A stretch of 38,052 bases of DNA, from assembly GCA_017857245.1 (NCBI GenBank), contig JAFMDO010000009.1, positions 1 to 38,052 on the forward strand, read 5' to 3'. The position numbers and the translations under genes are program-made. Positions 23,846 through 31,754 of the stretch are shown here, piece by piece (within the stretch, counting starts at the first letter, position 1; the number at the start of each line of letters is the position of its first letter). Source of the stretch: Pontimonas sp. Its GTDB lineage: Bacteria > Actinomycetota > Actinomycetes > Actinomycetales > Microbacteriaceae. The notes beneath the pieces are model-generated. The model was not told where the DNA came from, searched no databases, and saw only the letters and a program-made list of their open reading frames with translations.

Positions 23846-24589
23846 ATGGGCAGCGTGGGAGAGATTGTCTTTTCTGGTCCGCTCCTTGCCGCGTTACCTC
23901 TTGCCCTGGCTGCTGGTTTCCTCGCCTTTGCCTCCCCTTGCGTCCTACCCCTGGTTCCCGGCTACCTCGGCTACGTCAGTGGGTTTCGAGGCGGGGTGGA
24001 AACCAAGCGACCAACGAGACGGCTGGTCATTGGTGTGCTGCTGTTTATTGCAGGTTTTTCGACCGTGTTCATCAGTTTCTCCATCGCTTTTGCCTCTCTC
24101 GGGGCATTACTGATCGGTTGGTTCGACGTCATCCTTCGGGTTGCGGGGTTGCTGGTGATCCTGATGGGTTTCGTATTCATCGGCCAGGTGTCTTTCTTGC
24201 AACGCGCGGTGACTCTGCCCCTTGCTGGAACAAGCGGACTTGTGGGAGCACCATTCTTGGGAATGGTGTTTGGGTTGGGCTGGACACCCTGTATTGGGCC
24301 CACACTGGTGGCCATCAATACCTTGGCTCTGACCGTGGGGGATGTCCCACGAGCCGTAATTTTGGCCACGGCATACTGCCTCGGATTGGGTGTCCCCTTC
24401 TTGCTGATTGCCTTGGGCTTTAGTTGGGTGACCGGCGGGGTTTCGTGGTTGAAACGCCACATCCGTGCCATCAACATCACCGGTGGAGTGATGCTCATGG
24501 CCATTGGGGCTGCCATGGTCTCGGGTGTGTGGCAAATGTGGATGTCGAGCCTGCAGGCGGTGATCGGTGGAACCACTACGCCCCTCTGA
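23846..24589 (+). CDS. ccdA: CcdA-type cytochrome c biogenesis membrane protein
   Basis: This 247-residue protein has six hydrophobic segments and the two conserved membrane cysteines of CcdA/DsbD-beta: Cys32 in FASPCVLPLVPGY and Cys149 in GLGWTPCIGP. It passes electrons from cytoplasmic thioredoxin across the membrane to ResA. It overlaps the start of resB by 23 bases, which suggests coupled translation. The length and motifs are as expected for an actinobacterial CcdA. Confidence 0.93.
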   Translation: MGSVGEIVFSGPLLAALPLALAAGFLAFASPCVLPLVPGYLGYVSGFRGGVETKRPTRRLVIGVLLFIAGFSTVFISFSIAFASLGALLIGWFDVILRVAGLLVILMGFVFIGQVSFLQRAVTLPLAGTSGLVGAPFLGMVFGLGWTPCIGPTLVAINTLALTVGDVPRAVILATAYCLGLGVPFLLIALGFSWVTGGVSWLKRHIRAINITGGVMLMAIGAAMVSGVWQMWMSSLQAVIGGTTTPL

Positions 24590-26159
24590 TTTTCACGACA
24601 GTGAACCCGAGCGCCAGATAGAACAGCCGCGTTTAGGCCTTTCTGGGTGGGGAAGATTCTTCTGGCGCCAACTCACCAGCATGCGAACGGCTCTGGTATT
24701 GCTGTTGTTGCTGGCGTTGGCAGCAATCCCCGGTTCTTTAGTGCCCCAGCGCTCGAGCAACCCCAACGGGGTTATCCAATTCAAACGCGAAGATCCAGAC
24801 CTTTTCGCTGTTCTTGATTCACTTCAGCTTTTTGACACTTTTTCTTCGGTGTGGTTTTCCTCGATCTATTTGTTGCTCTTCATTTCCCTGATCGGGTGCA
24901 TTTTGCCGCGGACGAACCATCACCTCAAAGCGCTGCGCCAACCACCCCCAGCGACACCTCGAAATTTGCAACGACTGGAGCATTTTTACTCAGAAACGCT
25001 CTCTGGCGACCCCGCAGTGTTGCGAGCGCGCGCAGCACAGGTGTTGAAATCCTCCGGGTATCGCACACTGGAGCAATCCGATGGCGCCGCGGGGGAGCGC
25101 GGATATTTGAGGGAAACAGCCAACTTGGTGTTCCACTTTGCCCTGGTGGGAATTTTGGTGGCAGTGGGGCTCGGAACAGGATTCAAATATCAAGGCCAAC
25201 GGGTCATCGTGGAAGGCCAAAGTTTTACCAACCAACTCACGAGTTATGACAGCTTCAACCCGGGTCGATTCTTTAGCGAGACGGCTTTGGCGCCCTACTC
25301 TCTGACGCTTAACCGTTTCACTCCGACCTATCAGTTTGACCTCACCAGCGGGCGGGCAAACCCGTTGGATTTTGCCGCCGATGTGACCATCACAGAAGCC
25401 GAGGGGTCAGTCACGGAGTCCATTCGCGTGAACTCGCCGCTGTCGGTGGGTGGCACATCGGTGTATCTGTTGGGGAATGGTTTTGCTCCCTGGGTGACAG
25501 TAACCTCCCCGTCTGGCGATGTGGTGTTTAGCCAGCCCGTGGCATTCCTCCCTCAGGATTCGAATCTGACAAGTCTTGGGATCGTGAAAATTCCCGATGG
25601 CTTGTCCCAGCAGATGGGTCTTGTGGGTTTCTTTTACCCCTCTGCCGTCGTTTTGGAGTCCGGCGCTTTCACTTCTGTGTATCCCGAGCCGGAACAGCCA
25701 CTGTTAACGTTCAACGTGTTCTCAGGGGACCTGGGGCTCGATGAGGGGGTTCCCCGTAACGCGTATTCCCTCGACACGGAGGAGCTCACCCAGCAAACCG
25801 GTGGCGAAACCGGAGTGGAATCGCTCGTGATGAATCTTGGCGAAAGTGCCGAATTGCCCGGCGGGCTGGGGAGTGTTGAATTCACCGCCCTGCCACGTTT
25901 TGTGAGCGTTGATATCCACCGCGACCCCACCCAGCTGCCTGTGGGGATATCCTCGGTGCTGATCATGGCGGGGCTTGTCGTCTCACTTTTTGTTACCCGG
26001 CGACGGGCGTGGATTCGCATCGTGCCGGGTAAGACGAACGAATCGGCGGTGGAGTTTGCGGTGTTGTCCAGGGGTGATGATCCCGGGTTAGAGCAGGCGC
26101 TGAAGCAATTGGTAGCCGATTTCTCACAGGATGCAGAATCTACACTGAAGCCATCATGA
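24567..26159 (+). CDS. resB: ResB-type cytochrome c biogenesis protein
   Basis: This 530-residue ResB/Ccs1 homologue has hydrophobic segments near residues 40-58 (TALVLLLLLALAAIPGSLVP), 94-110 (IYLLLFISLIGCILP), 185-205 (LVFHFALVGILVAVGLGTGF) and 462-480, and a large extracytoplasmic domain between the third and fourth. With CcsA it forms the system II haem lyase that exports haem and attaches it to apocytochrome c. The start is GTG 24567, inside ccdA, and the stop overlaps the CcsA-type start (ATGA). A charged tail of about 50 residues lies in the cytoplasm. Confidence 0.92.
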   Translation: MEPLRPSDFHDSEPERQIEQPRLGLSGWGRFFWRQLTSMRTALVLLLLLALAAIPGSLVPQRSSNPNGVIQFKREDPDLFAVLDSLQLFDTFSSVWFSSIYLLLFISLIGCILPRTNHHLKALRQPPPATPRNLQRLEHFYSETLSGDPAVLRARAAQVLKSSGYRTLEQSDGAAGERGYLRETANLVFHFALVGILVAVGLGTGFKYQGQRVIVEGQSFTNQLTSYDSFNPGRFFSETALAPYSLTLNRFTPTYQFDLTSGRANPLDFAADVTITEAEGSVTESIRVNSPLSVGGTSVYLLGNGFAPWVTVTSPSGDVVFSQPVAFLPQDSNLTSLGIVKIPDGLSQQMGLVGFFYPSAVVLESGAFTSVYPEPEQPLLTFNVFSGDLGLDEGVPRNAYSLDTEELTQQTGGETGVESLVMNLGESAELPGGLGSVEFTALPRFVSVDIHRDPTQLPVGISSVLIMAGLVVSLFVTRRRAWIRIVPGKTNESAVEFAVLSRGDDPGLEQALKQLVADFSQDAESTLKPS

Positions 26160-27082
26160 CCGACTTTGCAGCGTTATCTCTCCTTGGCGTCTACTCCGCC
26201 ATGCTCGTGTACACGGGCTCGTTTCTTTTCTTTACCTTTGATTTAGCTAAACGGTCCGTCTCCGCCCCGGCGTTAGTGTCTGTCAGCGGCGGAACGATCG
26301 AGCCTGAAAGTGATCGAGCCCTCCCACGCGCCGGTCGCACGGGATATCAGCGCATCGCTGTCACCCTTCTTGTTCTGGGTTTCGTATTCCACCTCTTGGC
26401 AACATTGGGGCGCGGAATTGCTGCTGGTCGGGTCCCGTGGGCCAACATGTTTGAGTTTGGCCTCACCGCGAGCGCGCTCATCGTTGCAGTATTTTTGGGC
26501 TCTCTCCTCTGGCGCGATCTGGGCTATCTGGGCTCCTTCGTGTCGGGATTTGTTTTGCTGGCACTAGGAATCGTGACCGTCAACTTCTATGTTGACGTCG
26601 TACCTTTGCCACCAGCCCTACAGTCAGGATGGCTCGTCATCCACGTCTTTGTGGCCAGTCTTGCCACGGCGTTCTTCGCTCTTGGTGCGGGGTTATCGAT
26701 TTTCCAGCTGATTCGAGCGCGCTTTGAGGCGCGCGGTATGGCCAAAGCCAAGTTGCTGAAGACATTGCCTGATTCAGGAGCGCTCGAATCTCTGGCTTAC
26801 CGCCTCAACGTGATTGGGTTCGTTCTGTGGAGTTTCACTCTGATCGCCGGAGCCATTTGGGCGGAGCGAGCATGGGGTCGCTACTGGGGTTGGGACACCA
26901 AAGAAGTGTGGACGTTTATTATTTGGGTGCTCTTCGCCGGCTATATTCACGCCCGCGCGACGAGAGGATGGCGCGGTTCACGCTCCGCCATTCTGGCCAT
27001 CGTAGGATTTGGCGCGGTGTTGTTCAACTACACGGTGGTGAATATCGCTTTCACCGGGTTGCACTCCTACTCAGGACTCTAA
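26156..27082 (+). CDS. ccsA: CcsA/CcsB-type cytochrome c haem lyase subunit
   Basis: This is a 308-residue membrane protein with about eight hydrophobic segments and the WWD haem-handling motif WGRYWGWDTKEVW (about 240-252). Possible haem-ligand histidines are in FVFHLLAT (His79), VIHVFVAS (His163) and near the end in LHSYSGL. With ResB it completes system II. Actinobacterial annotations often call it CcsB. The ATG overlaps the resB stop by four bases. It is the last gene of the operon, and its 3' end overlaps the convergent menC by 12 bases. Confidence 0.93.
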   Translation: MTDFAALSLLGVYSAMLVYTGSFLFFTFDLAKRSVSAPALVSVSGGTIEPESDRALPRAGRTGYQRIAVTLLVLGFVFHLLATLGRGIAAGRVPWANMFEFGLTASALIVAVFLGSLLWRDLGYLGSFVSGFVLLALGIVTVNFYVDVVPLPPALQSGWLVIHVFVASLATAFFALGAGLSIFQLIRARFEARGMAKAKLLKTLPDSGALESLAYRLNVIGFVLWSFTLIAGAIWAERAWGRYWGWDTKEVWTFIIWVLFAGYIHARATRGWRGSRSAILAIVGFGAVLFNYTVVNIAFTGLHSYSGL

Positions 27083-28078
27083 GAGAGCAAAACAGCGCCG
27101 AAGGCGCTCGTGCCACCATTGCGTTCGCTCCGGTGATGCTTGATGGCTCTCCAGTGCTCCGTGATCAAGCACGGGTTCAGCGAGTGTAAGGAGACCGCCG
27201 CGGGCTAGGTGAGGGGCGCGAACAACATCGTGGGCGAGGAAGCTCATGGTTCCTAAGCCGGCGTCCTTCCAGTCTTCTGTGGTTGCCTCCAGGTGGGCTT
27301 GAATGAGCCCTGCTTGGTACAGCCCAACGCTGGTATCCAGTGCGCTGGAAATCACCACCCCAAGTCCTGCTTGGCGGGCGGTGCTCATCAGGGAAAGGGT
27401 TGCGCCGAGCCCACCCAGTGGCTGGACTTTGAGGACAACAAGGTCGCAGGCGTCGGACTCAATCACCTGGTCGAGATCGGCGAAGCGGCGGATGCTTTCA
27501 TCTGCTGCCACCTGGATGCCCAGCCGGGATAGCCGCCTGCGAATCTCTGCCATCTCGGCCAGGGACTCCACCGGTTGCTCGATGTATTCAAGATCGAGAT
27601 GTTCCATCTCCCTGACGGCGTGTTCTGCTTCGTCAAGGTTCCAGGCCCCATTCGCATCCAATCGAATGCGACCGGCGGGTCCCAGGGCCCCTCTGACTGC
27701 TTCAACCCGCTCGATGTCTGCCGCAAGGGTCGTTCCTGGCCCCGCTACTTTCACTTTGATGGTTCGCGGCGATCCCGCCTTCTCGATGAGGGGTGCAACA
27801 AGATCGGCGGGAATTGCAGGGATCGTTCCATTCACATGGATATCGGTGGGAAGCTGCCGACTGATGCCGGGTTCGCCCCAACCCTGTTCGAGTGCGCTTG
27901 AGAGCCAGGTGGACGCCTCACCATCGTCGTATTCCAGGAAGGGGCTCCACTCGGCCGGGGCGGAGGGACCCTCGAAAATAACGGCCTCTCGGTGGGTGAG
28001 ACCGCGAAAAGGTGTCGTGAGGCCAAGCGAAACGACGTGGGCTGTGCCTAGGAGATCTTCTATTGCTGGTTTCCTCAC
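27071..28078 (-). CDS. menC: o-Succinylbenzoate synthase MenC
   Basis: MenC dehydrates SHCHC to o-succinylbenzoate in menaquinone synthesis. This 335-residue enolase-superfamily enzyme has the acid/base lysine in TIKVKVAG (about 106-113), metal ligands in RLDANGAW (Asp141), EYIEQPVE (Glu167) and VAADESIR (Asp193), and the second lysine in LKVQPLGG (Lys217). The frame is open upstream, but alignment with the family favours a start near GTG 28084 or GTG 28078. I chose 28078 because AACACT, close to the window's -10 consensus, ends exactly six bases before it. It is divergent from menB, with only a 41-base shared promoter region. Confidence 0.92.
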   Translation of the reverse strand: MRKPAIEDLLGTAHVVSLGLTTPFRGLTHREAVIFEGPSAPAEWSPFLEYDDGEASTWLSSALEQGWGEPGISRQLPTDIHVNGTIPAIPADLVAPLIEKAGSPRTIKVKVAGPGTTLAADIERVEAVRGALGPAGRIRLDANGAWNLDEAEHAVREMEHLDLEYIEQPVESLAEMAEIRRRLSRLGIQVAADESIRRFADLDQVIESDACDLVVLKVQPLGGLGATLSLMSTARQAGLGVVISSALDTSVGLYQAGLIQAHLEATTEDWKDAGLGTMSFLAHDVVRAPHLARGGLLTLAEPVLDHGALESHQASPERTQWWHERLRRCFALLES

Positions 28079-28084
28079 CCCCAC

Positions 28085-28090
28085 AGTGTT
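28085..28090 (-). promoter_or_regulatory. Possible -10 element AACACT of menC
   Basis: AACACT, six bases (GTGGGG), then GTG 28078. It differs from TANNNT at the first base only. Confidence 0.35.
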
Positions 28091-28107
28091 CCACGCCCGA
28101 GGCGTCG

Positions 28108-28113
28108 TAGGCT
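28108..28113 (+). promoter_or_regulatory. -10 element TAGGCT of menB-menE-menA (leaderless)
   Basis: TAGGCT, six bases (TAGACC), then ATG 28120. There is no Shine-Dalgarno sequence before menB. Confidence 0.6.
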
Positions 28114-28119
28114 TAGACC

Positions 28120-29031
28120 ATGGTTGATAGTCCCTCACCGCTGTTCGATGCCGACTACTGGCGCGCGGTCGAGGGGTGTGAGGATTTCACCGATGTGACC
28201 TATCACCGAAGCGCCGACGAAGGTGTTGTCCGTATCGCCTTCAACCGCCCCGACGTTCGCAATGCCTTCCGACCCCGCACAGTAGATGAGCTTTATCGCG
28301 CCCTTGACCACGCAAGGCTGAGTTCCACGGTGGGGGCCGTAATCCTGACCGGTAACGGCCCCAGCTCCCGGGATGGCGGCTGGTCTTTTTCCTCCGGAGG
28401 CGATCAGCGGGTCCGGGGCAAAGACGGTTACCAGTATTCCTCCACGGACGACGCCTCGGGGGTAGATCCGACCCGCTCTGGCCGCCTCCACATCCTGGAG
28501 GTTCAACGCTTGATTAGGTTTATGCCCAAAGTCGTCATTGCGGCCATCCCTGGGTGGGCGGCCGGCGGTGGACACAGCCTCCACGTGGTGTGCGATCTCA
28601 GCATTGCTAGCGCCGAGCACGCACGATTCAAGCAAACCGATGTTGATGTGGGATCTTTCGATGGTGGTTACGGCAGTGCCTATTTCGCCAAACAGGTGGG
28701 ACAGAAGTTCGCCAGGGAGGTCTTCTTCTTGGGGAGGGAATACGACGCCACCCGGGCCCTCGAAATGGGTGCGGTGAACGCCGTAGTTCCCCACAAAGAT
28801 GTGGAAAAGACCGCTATTGAGTGGGCGCAGACGATCCTGACTAAAAGCCCCACTGCGATTCGCATGGTTAAATTTGCGCTCAACGCCAGCGATGACGGAA
28901 TGGTGGGCCAGCAAATATTTGCGGGCGAAGCAACCCGACTGGCCTATGGCGCTCAAGAAGCTGCCGAAGGCAGAGACGCGTTTTTGGAGAAACGCGCCCC
29001 GGACTGGTCGCCCTTCCCCTGGCATGCCTGA
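28120..29031 (+). CDS. menB: 1,4-Dihydroxy-2-naphthoyl-CoA synthase MenB
   Basis: This 303-residue crotonase-fold enzyme closes the second ring, converting o-succinylbenzoyl-CoA to DHNA-CoA. Diagnostic features are FSSGGDQRVRGKDGY (oxyanion and CoA region), IPGWAAGGGHSLHVVCDLSIAS, TDVDVGSFDGGYGS (with the MenB-specific Asp) and the C-terminal KRAPDWSPFPW. It is a hexamer in known cases and acts in the cytoplasm. It is the first gene of a menB-menE-menA operon starting from a leaderless promoter; menE begins 9 bases after its stop. Confidence 0.96.
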   Translation: MVDSPSPLFDADYWRAVEGCEDFTDVTYHRSADEGVVRIAFNRPDVRNAFRPRTVDELYRALDHARLSSTVGAVILTGNGPSSRDGGWSFSSGGDQRVRGKDGYQYSSTDDASGVDPTRSGRLHILEVQRLIRFMPKVVIAAIPGWAAGGGHSLHVVCDLSIASAEHARFKQTDVDVGSFDGGYGSAYFAKQVGQKFAREVFFLGREYDATRALEMGAVNAVVPHKDVEKTAIEWAQTILTKSPTAIRMVKFALNASDDGMVGQQIFAGEATRLAYGAQEAAEGRDAFLEKRAPDWSPFPWHA

Positions 29032-29040
29032 GTCGGTGGA

Positions 29041-30189
29041 GTGATGCGCCAACTCTCCGTCGTCGATGTGGGCGACCCCCGATCGCTATGGGAGCCACTC
29101 TCGGCAGCTCTGTTTCATGCAGGCCCTGCCGTTCTTCCCAGGCCAGGCGGTGCAAAGGTTTCCCACACCGCTCCGCTGGAAGTTCCTGATGACATTGCAC
29201 TGGTCATCGAAACCAGTGGCACCACCGGTGCTCCCAAGCGGGTCGCACTCACGGCGGAAGCGGTTCTTGCGGGGGCTCGCATCACCAACGATGCCCTCGG
29301 CGAGGGCTCATGGTTTCTTGCCCTGCCCGCCCACTACATCGCTGGTATTCAGGTGTGTGTGAGGGCCCATCTGGGCGGCACGGAACCGCTCTTTCTTCAC
29401 CCCGAGCCTTTTTCTGCCACCGCAGTGGTGAACCGAGTAGACGAGTGGGAGGCCGAGGGCAACGAGGGATCGATTTTTGTCTCTCTGGTTCCCGCGCAAT
29501 TGCAACGCTTAACGGAGGAGGCAGCACACATGCCCCGACTCCACGAAGTAATGCAGCGGTGGGACGCGATTTTGGTGGGCGGGCAGGCGCTTCGCCCAGC
29601 GCTTGCCGAGCAGGCCCGCGAGGCTGGTTACCGGGTGATCAGAACCTATGGGTCCTCCGAAACTGCGGGTGGTTGCGTGTGGGATGGGGTCGCCCTTCCG
29701 GGAGTTGAACTCAGGGACATCGATGGCCGAATTGCTCTGTCTGGCCCCATGCTCGCCAGTGGTTACCTGGAGGACCCAGAAAGAACAGCAGCAAGTTTTC
29801 TCGACCGCGAGGAGAAGCGTTGGTATGTGAGCGACGACTCGGGGGAAATCGATGACGCAGGCCGCCTGAGTGTGCTGGGGCGGGTAGACGATGTCATTAT
29901 TTCTGGTGGGTTGAAAGTGTCTCTCGCTTCTCTCGAGCGCGTTCTTCAGGCCCGGACGGTGGCAACAGACGCCGTGGTGGTCGCGCAACCCGATGACACG
30001 TGGGGTCAGGTTCCGGTGCTGGTCACGATTACTGATCCTGATCTTGCTGAGACTCGGGCTCTCCTCGCCGAGGCTCTGGGGCCTCACGCACGCATTAGTC
30101 GGGTTGTGCAGGTTCGGGAGATTCCATTGCTGTCTTCGGGGAAACCTGACCGGTTGGCGGTTCTTGCTTTGGTCAAGGGAAGGTCATGA
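29041..30189 (+). CDS. menE: o-Succinylbenzoate-CoA ligase MenE
   Basis: This adenylate-forming enzyme activates o-succinylbenzoate with ATP and CoA. It is 382 residues, the short form seen in actinobacteria. Motifs are the phosphate loop TSGTTGAPKRVAL (58-70), RTYGSSETAGG, the YVSDDSGEIDDAGRLSVLGRVDD hinge region and the C-terminal catalytic lysine context LLSSGKPDRLA. The start is GTG 29041 or ATG 29044; GGTGGA lies just upstream, and the ATG has the slightly better spacing. The stop overlaps the menA start (ATGA), so translation is coupled. Confidence 0.92.
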   Translation: MMRQLSVVDVGDPRSLWEPLSAALFHAGPAVLPRPGGAKVSHTAPLEVPDDIALVIETSGTTGAPKRVALTAEAVLAGARITNDALGEGSWFLALPAHYIAGIQVCVRAHLGGTEPLFLHPEPFSATAVVNRVDEWEAEGNEGSIFVSLVPAQLQRLTEEAAHMPRLHEVMQRWDAILVGGQALRPALAEQAREAGYRVIRTYGSSETAGGCVWDGVALPGVELRDIDGRIALSGPMLASGYLEDPERTAASFLDREEKRWYVSDDSGEIDDAGRLSVLGRVDDVIISGGLKVSLASLERVLQARTVATDAVVVAQPDDTWGQVPVLVTITDPDLAETRALLAEALGPHARISRVVQVREIPLLSSGKPDRLAVLALVKGRS

Positions 30190-31115
30190 CTAAGCCTGTT
30201 CGCGTGTCCTGGAGGGACTGGGTGACTGGCGCCAGGGTGCGAACGCTCCCGTTGGCTTTCGTCCCGATTATTTTGGGTTCATCTTCTGCTGTGTGGCGGG
30301 GGGATTTCGATGCAGTCCTCGCCGCATTGGCGCTTATTGTGGCGCTCGCACTCCAAATCGGGGTGAATTTTGCCAACGACTACTCTGACGGGATTCGAGG
30401 CACCGATGATTATCGGGTGGGCCCGACTCGGTTGGTGGCCTCGGGCATGGTAAAGCCCGCGCAGGTCTTACGCGCGGCCCTGGTGTCCTTCGGGGTGGCC
30501 CTGATCTCTGGCTTAGCCCTCTTAGTGCTCGCCCGTTGGGAAGTCTTGAGCGACGATGGTTTCACCGGGTGGCTCGGGGAAGTGTGGGTGGCGCTGGCCT
30601 TAGGAGCGGTGACCGTTATCGCTGCCTGGTTTTATACTGGCGGGTCACAACCCTACGGTTACAGCGGGTGGGGCGAGGTTGTCGTTTTCCTCTTCTTTGG
30701 CCCGGTCGCCACAGTGGGAACCGCGTGGGCGATGATCGGTTCTCTTCCCGCAGACGCCATGATTTCCGGCGCAGGGGCCGGCTTTTTCGCCTCCGCAGTG
30801 TTGCTTATCAACAATATTCGAGACATTGATCAGGACCGAAGCGCGGGGAAGGTGACGCTGTCGGTCAAGCTGGGTCTTCGGAGGTCTCGCATACTGTTTG
30901 TCATTCTGGTGGGGCTGCCCTACGCGATGGTCGGGATTTTATCCTTGGGCTTCGTGTGGGTGCCGGTCACCTACCTCACGGCCCTGGCCACCCTGTGGGT
31001 ATTGATTCAGGTCTTTTTGGCCAGAAAACCGCAGGATCTCATCACAGCTTTGAGTGCCCTGGGCCTGAACGCTGTGGCGTATGCGCTATTTCTTGGTGTT
31101 TCCCTCGCGTGGTAA
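30186..31115 (+). CDS. menA: 1,4-Dihydroxy-2-naphthoate polyprenyltransferase MenA
   Basis: This is a 309-residue UbiA-superfamily membrane prenyltransferase with about eight or nine hydrophobic segments. It attaches the polyprenyl chain to DHNA, giving demethylmenaquinone. The two Asp-rich motifs are NFANDYSDGIRGTDDYR (61-77) and NNIRDIDQDRSAGK (about 210-223). RVGPTRLVASG after the first motif is typical of MenA rather than UbiA. The side-chain donor is probably made by the polyprenyl synthase at 35.6 kb. Its last 30 bases overlap the 3' end of the DUF4229 gene on the other strand. Confidence 0.94.
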   Translation: MTKPVRVSWRDWVTGARVRTLPLAFVPIILGSSSAVWRGDFDAVLAALALIVALALQIGVNFANDYSDGIRGTDDYRVGPTRLVASGMVKPAQVLRAALVSFGVALISGLALLVLARWEVLSDDGFTGWLGEVWVALALGAVTVIAAWFYTGGSQPYGYSGWGEVVVFLFFGPVATVGTAWAMIGSLPADAMISGAGAGFFASAVLLINNIRDIDQDRSAGKVTLSVKLGLRRSRILFVILVGLPYAMVGILSLGFVWVPVTYLTALATLWVLIQVFLARKPQDLITALSALGLNAVAYALFLGVSLAW

Positions 31116-31352
31116 CTCCACCGCATCTTCGCTTTCGGCGTCCACGTCAGTCTTTTTGCGATTCAGGCGGGCGGCGATGTCGCGAGAGAGCTCGTCGCGC
31201 TGATGGGAAAGGAAGATGTAGGACAGCGCAAAGGCGATAGCGGTGGCGAGTAGAGCTGAAAGCCACCAGGTGATCCCCGTGAACGACAGTGCGACCAGCA
31301 CCACGACAAAAATCCCTAGGCGCAAGACGCTGTATCGAATCCATCTGGTCAC
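31086..31352 (-). CDS. DUF4229 small membrane protein
   Basis: This is an 88-residue protein with two hydrophobic helices (about residues 7-22, YSVLRLGIFVVVLVAL, and 27-48, WWLSALLATAIAFALSYIFL). A charged cytoplasmic tail (RDELSRDIAARLNRKK, then Asp/Glu-rich) follows. The layout R-Y-x-x-L-R...S-Y-x-x-L-x-x-Q-R-D fits DUF4229, an actinobacterial family of unknown role often found among menaquinone genes. Of two GTG codons, I chose 31352, because TAGACT ends exactly six bases before it, while for 31358 the same box would touch the start codon. It overlaps menA tail to tail and is divergent from the PLDc_N gene. Confidence 0.8.
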   Translation of the reverse strand: MTRWIRYSVLRLGIFVVVLVALSFTGITWWLSALLATAIAFALSYIFLSHQRDELSRDIAARLNRKKTDVDAESEDAVELPREGNTKK

Positions 31353-31358
31353 CTTCAC

Positions 31359-31364
31359 AGTCTA
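31359..31364 (-). promoter_or_regulatory. -10 element TAGACT of the DUF4229 gene (leaderless)
   Basis: TAGACT, six bases (GTGAAG), then GTG 31352. It lies only six bases from the -10 box of the opposite-strand promoter (31371-31376), so the two promoters must overlap and probably exclude each other. Confidence 0.55.
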
Positions 31365-31370
31365 GGGACG

Positions 31371-31376
31371 TAGGAT
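31371..31376 (+). promoter_or_regulatory. -10 element TAGGAT of the PLDc_N-menD operon (leaderless)
   Basis: TAGGAT, six bases (TAGAGA), then ATG 31383. It is back to back with the minus-strand promoter at 31359-31364. Confidence 0.6.
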
Positions 31377-31382
31377 TAGAGA

Positions 31383-31754
31383 ATGGTTCGCTGGATAGTA
31401 ATTGGTGCCGTGGGGGCGGTAGCCTTCACCATTTATGCACTCGTGGACCTGATTATGACTAAGGCCCCGCGGGTGCGGGCTTTTCCCAAACCGGTATGGA
31501 TCGCCCTCATCGTGTTATTGCCCGTCATTGGGCCCCTGCTCTGGCTGGTGATTGGTAAATCCCAGCCGCGGGGTCCTCAGCGTCGCCCCACCCCCCAAGC
31601 CCCTGATGATGACCCTTTCTTCCTCGGTCAAATCGATGGCGAATCCAGCGATGACCGGATTAAACGCTTAGAGGATGAATTGCGAGCCCTGGACGAGGAA
31701 GACCCTGAAGCAGGGGGCGACAAAGACCAGGACACTAAGCCTCCTTCGTCATGA
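31383..31754 (+). CDS. PLDc_N (phospholipase D-nuclease N-terminal) membrane protein
   Basis: This 123-residue protein has two transmembrane helices (about residues 4-24 and 41-57). The loop and the second helix, FPKPVWIALIVLLPVIGPLLWLVIG, match the PLDc_N module: an aromatic/proline turn, then L-L-P-x-I-G-x-L-x-W-L. The C-terminal 65 residues are charged and rich in Pro, Asp and Glu, with a likely helix (DDRIKRLEDELRALDEED). The HKD catalytic domain of phospholipase D is absent, so this is a stand-alone module of unknown function. Its stop overlaps the menD start (ATGA), so it is co-translated with menD. Confidence 0.85.
   Translation: MVRWIVIGAVGAVAFTIYALVDLIMTKAPRVRAFPKPVWIALIVLLPVIGPLLWLVIGKSQPRGPQRRPTPQAPDDDPFFLGQIDGESSDDRIKRLEDELRALDEEDPEAGGDKDQDTKPPSS

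Noticed and set aside
28135-29052. Long minus-strand frame (305 codons) opposite menB
   Set aside because: menB on the plus strand has all family motifs; the opposite frame shows none and is a shadow caused by codon bias.
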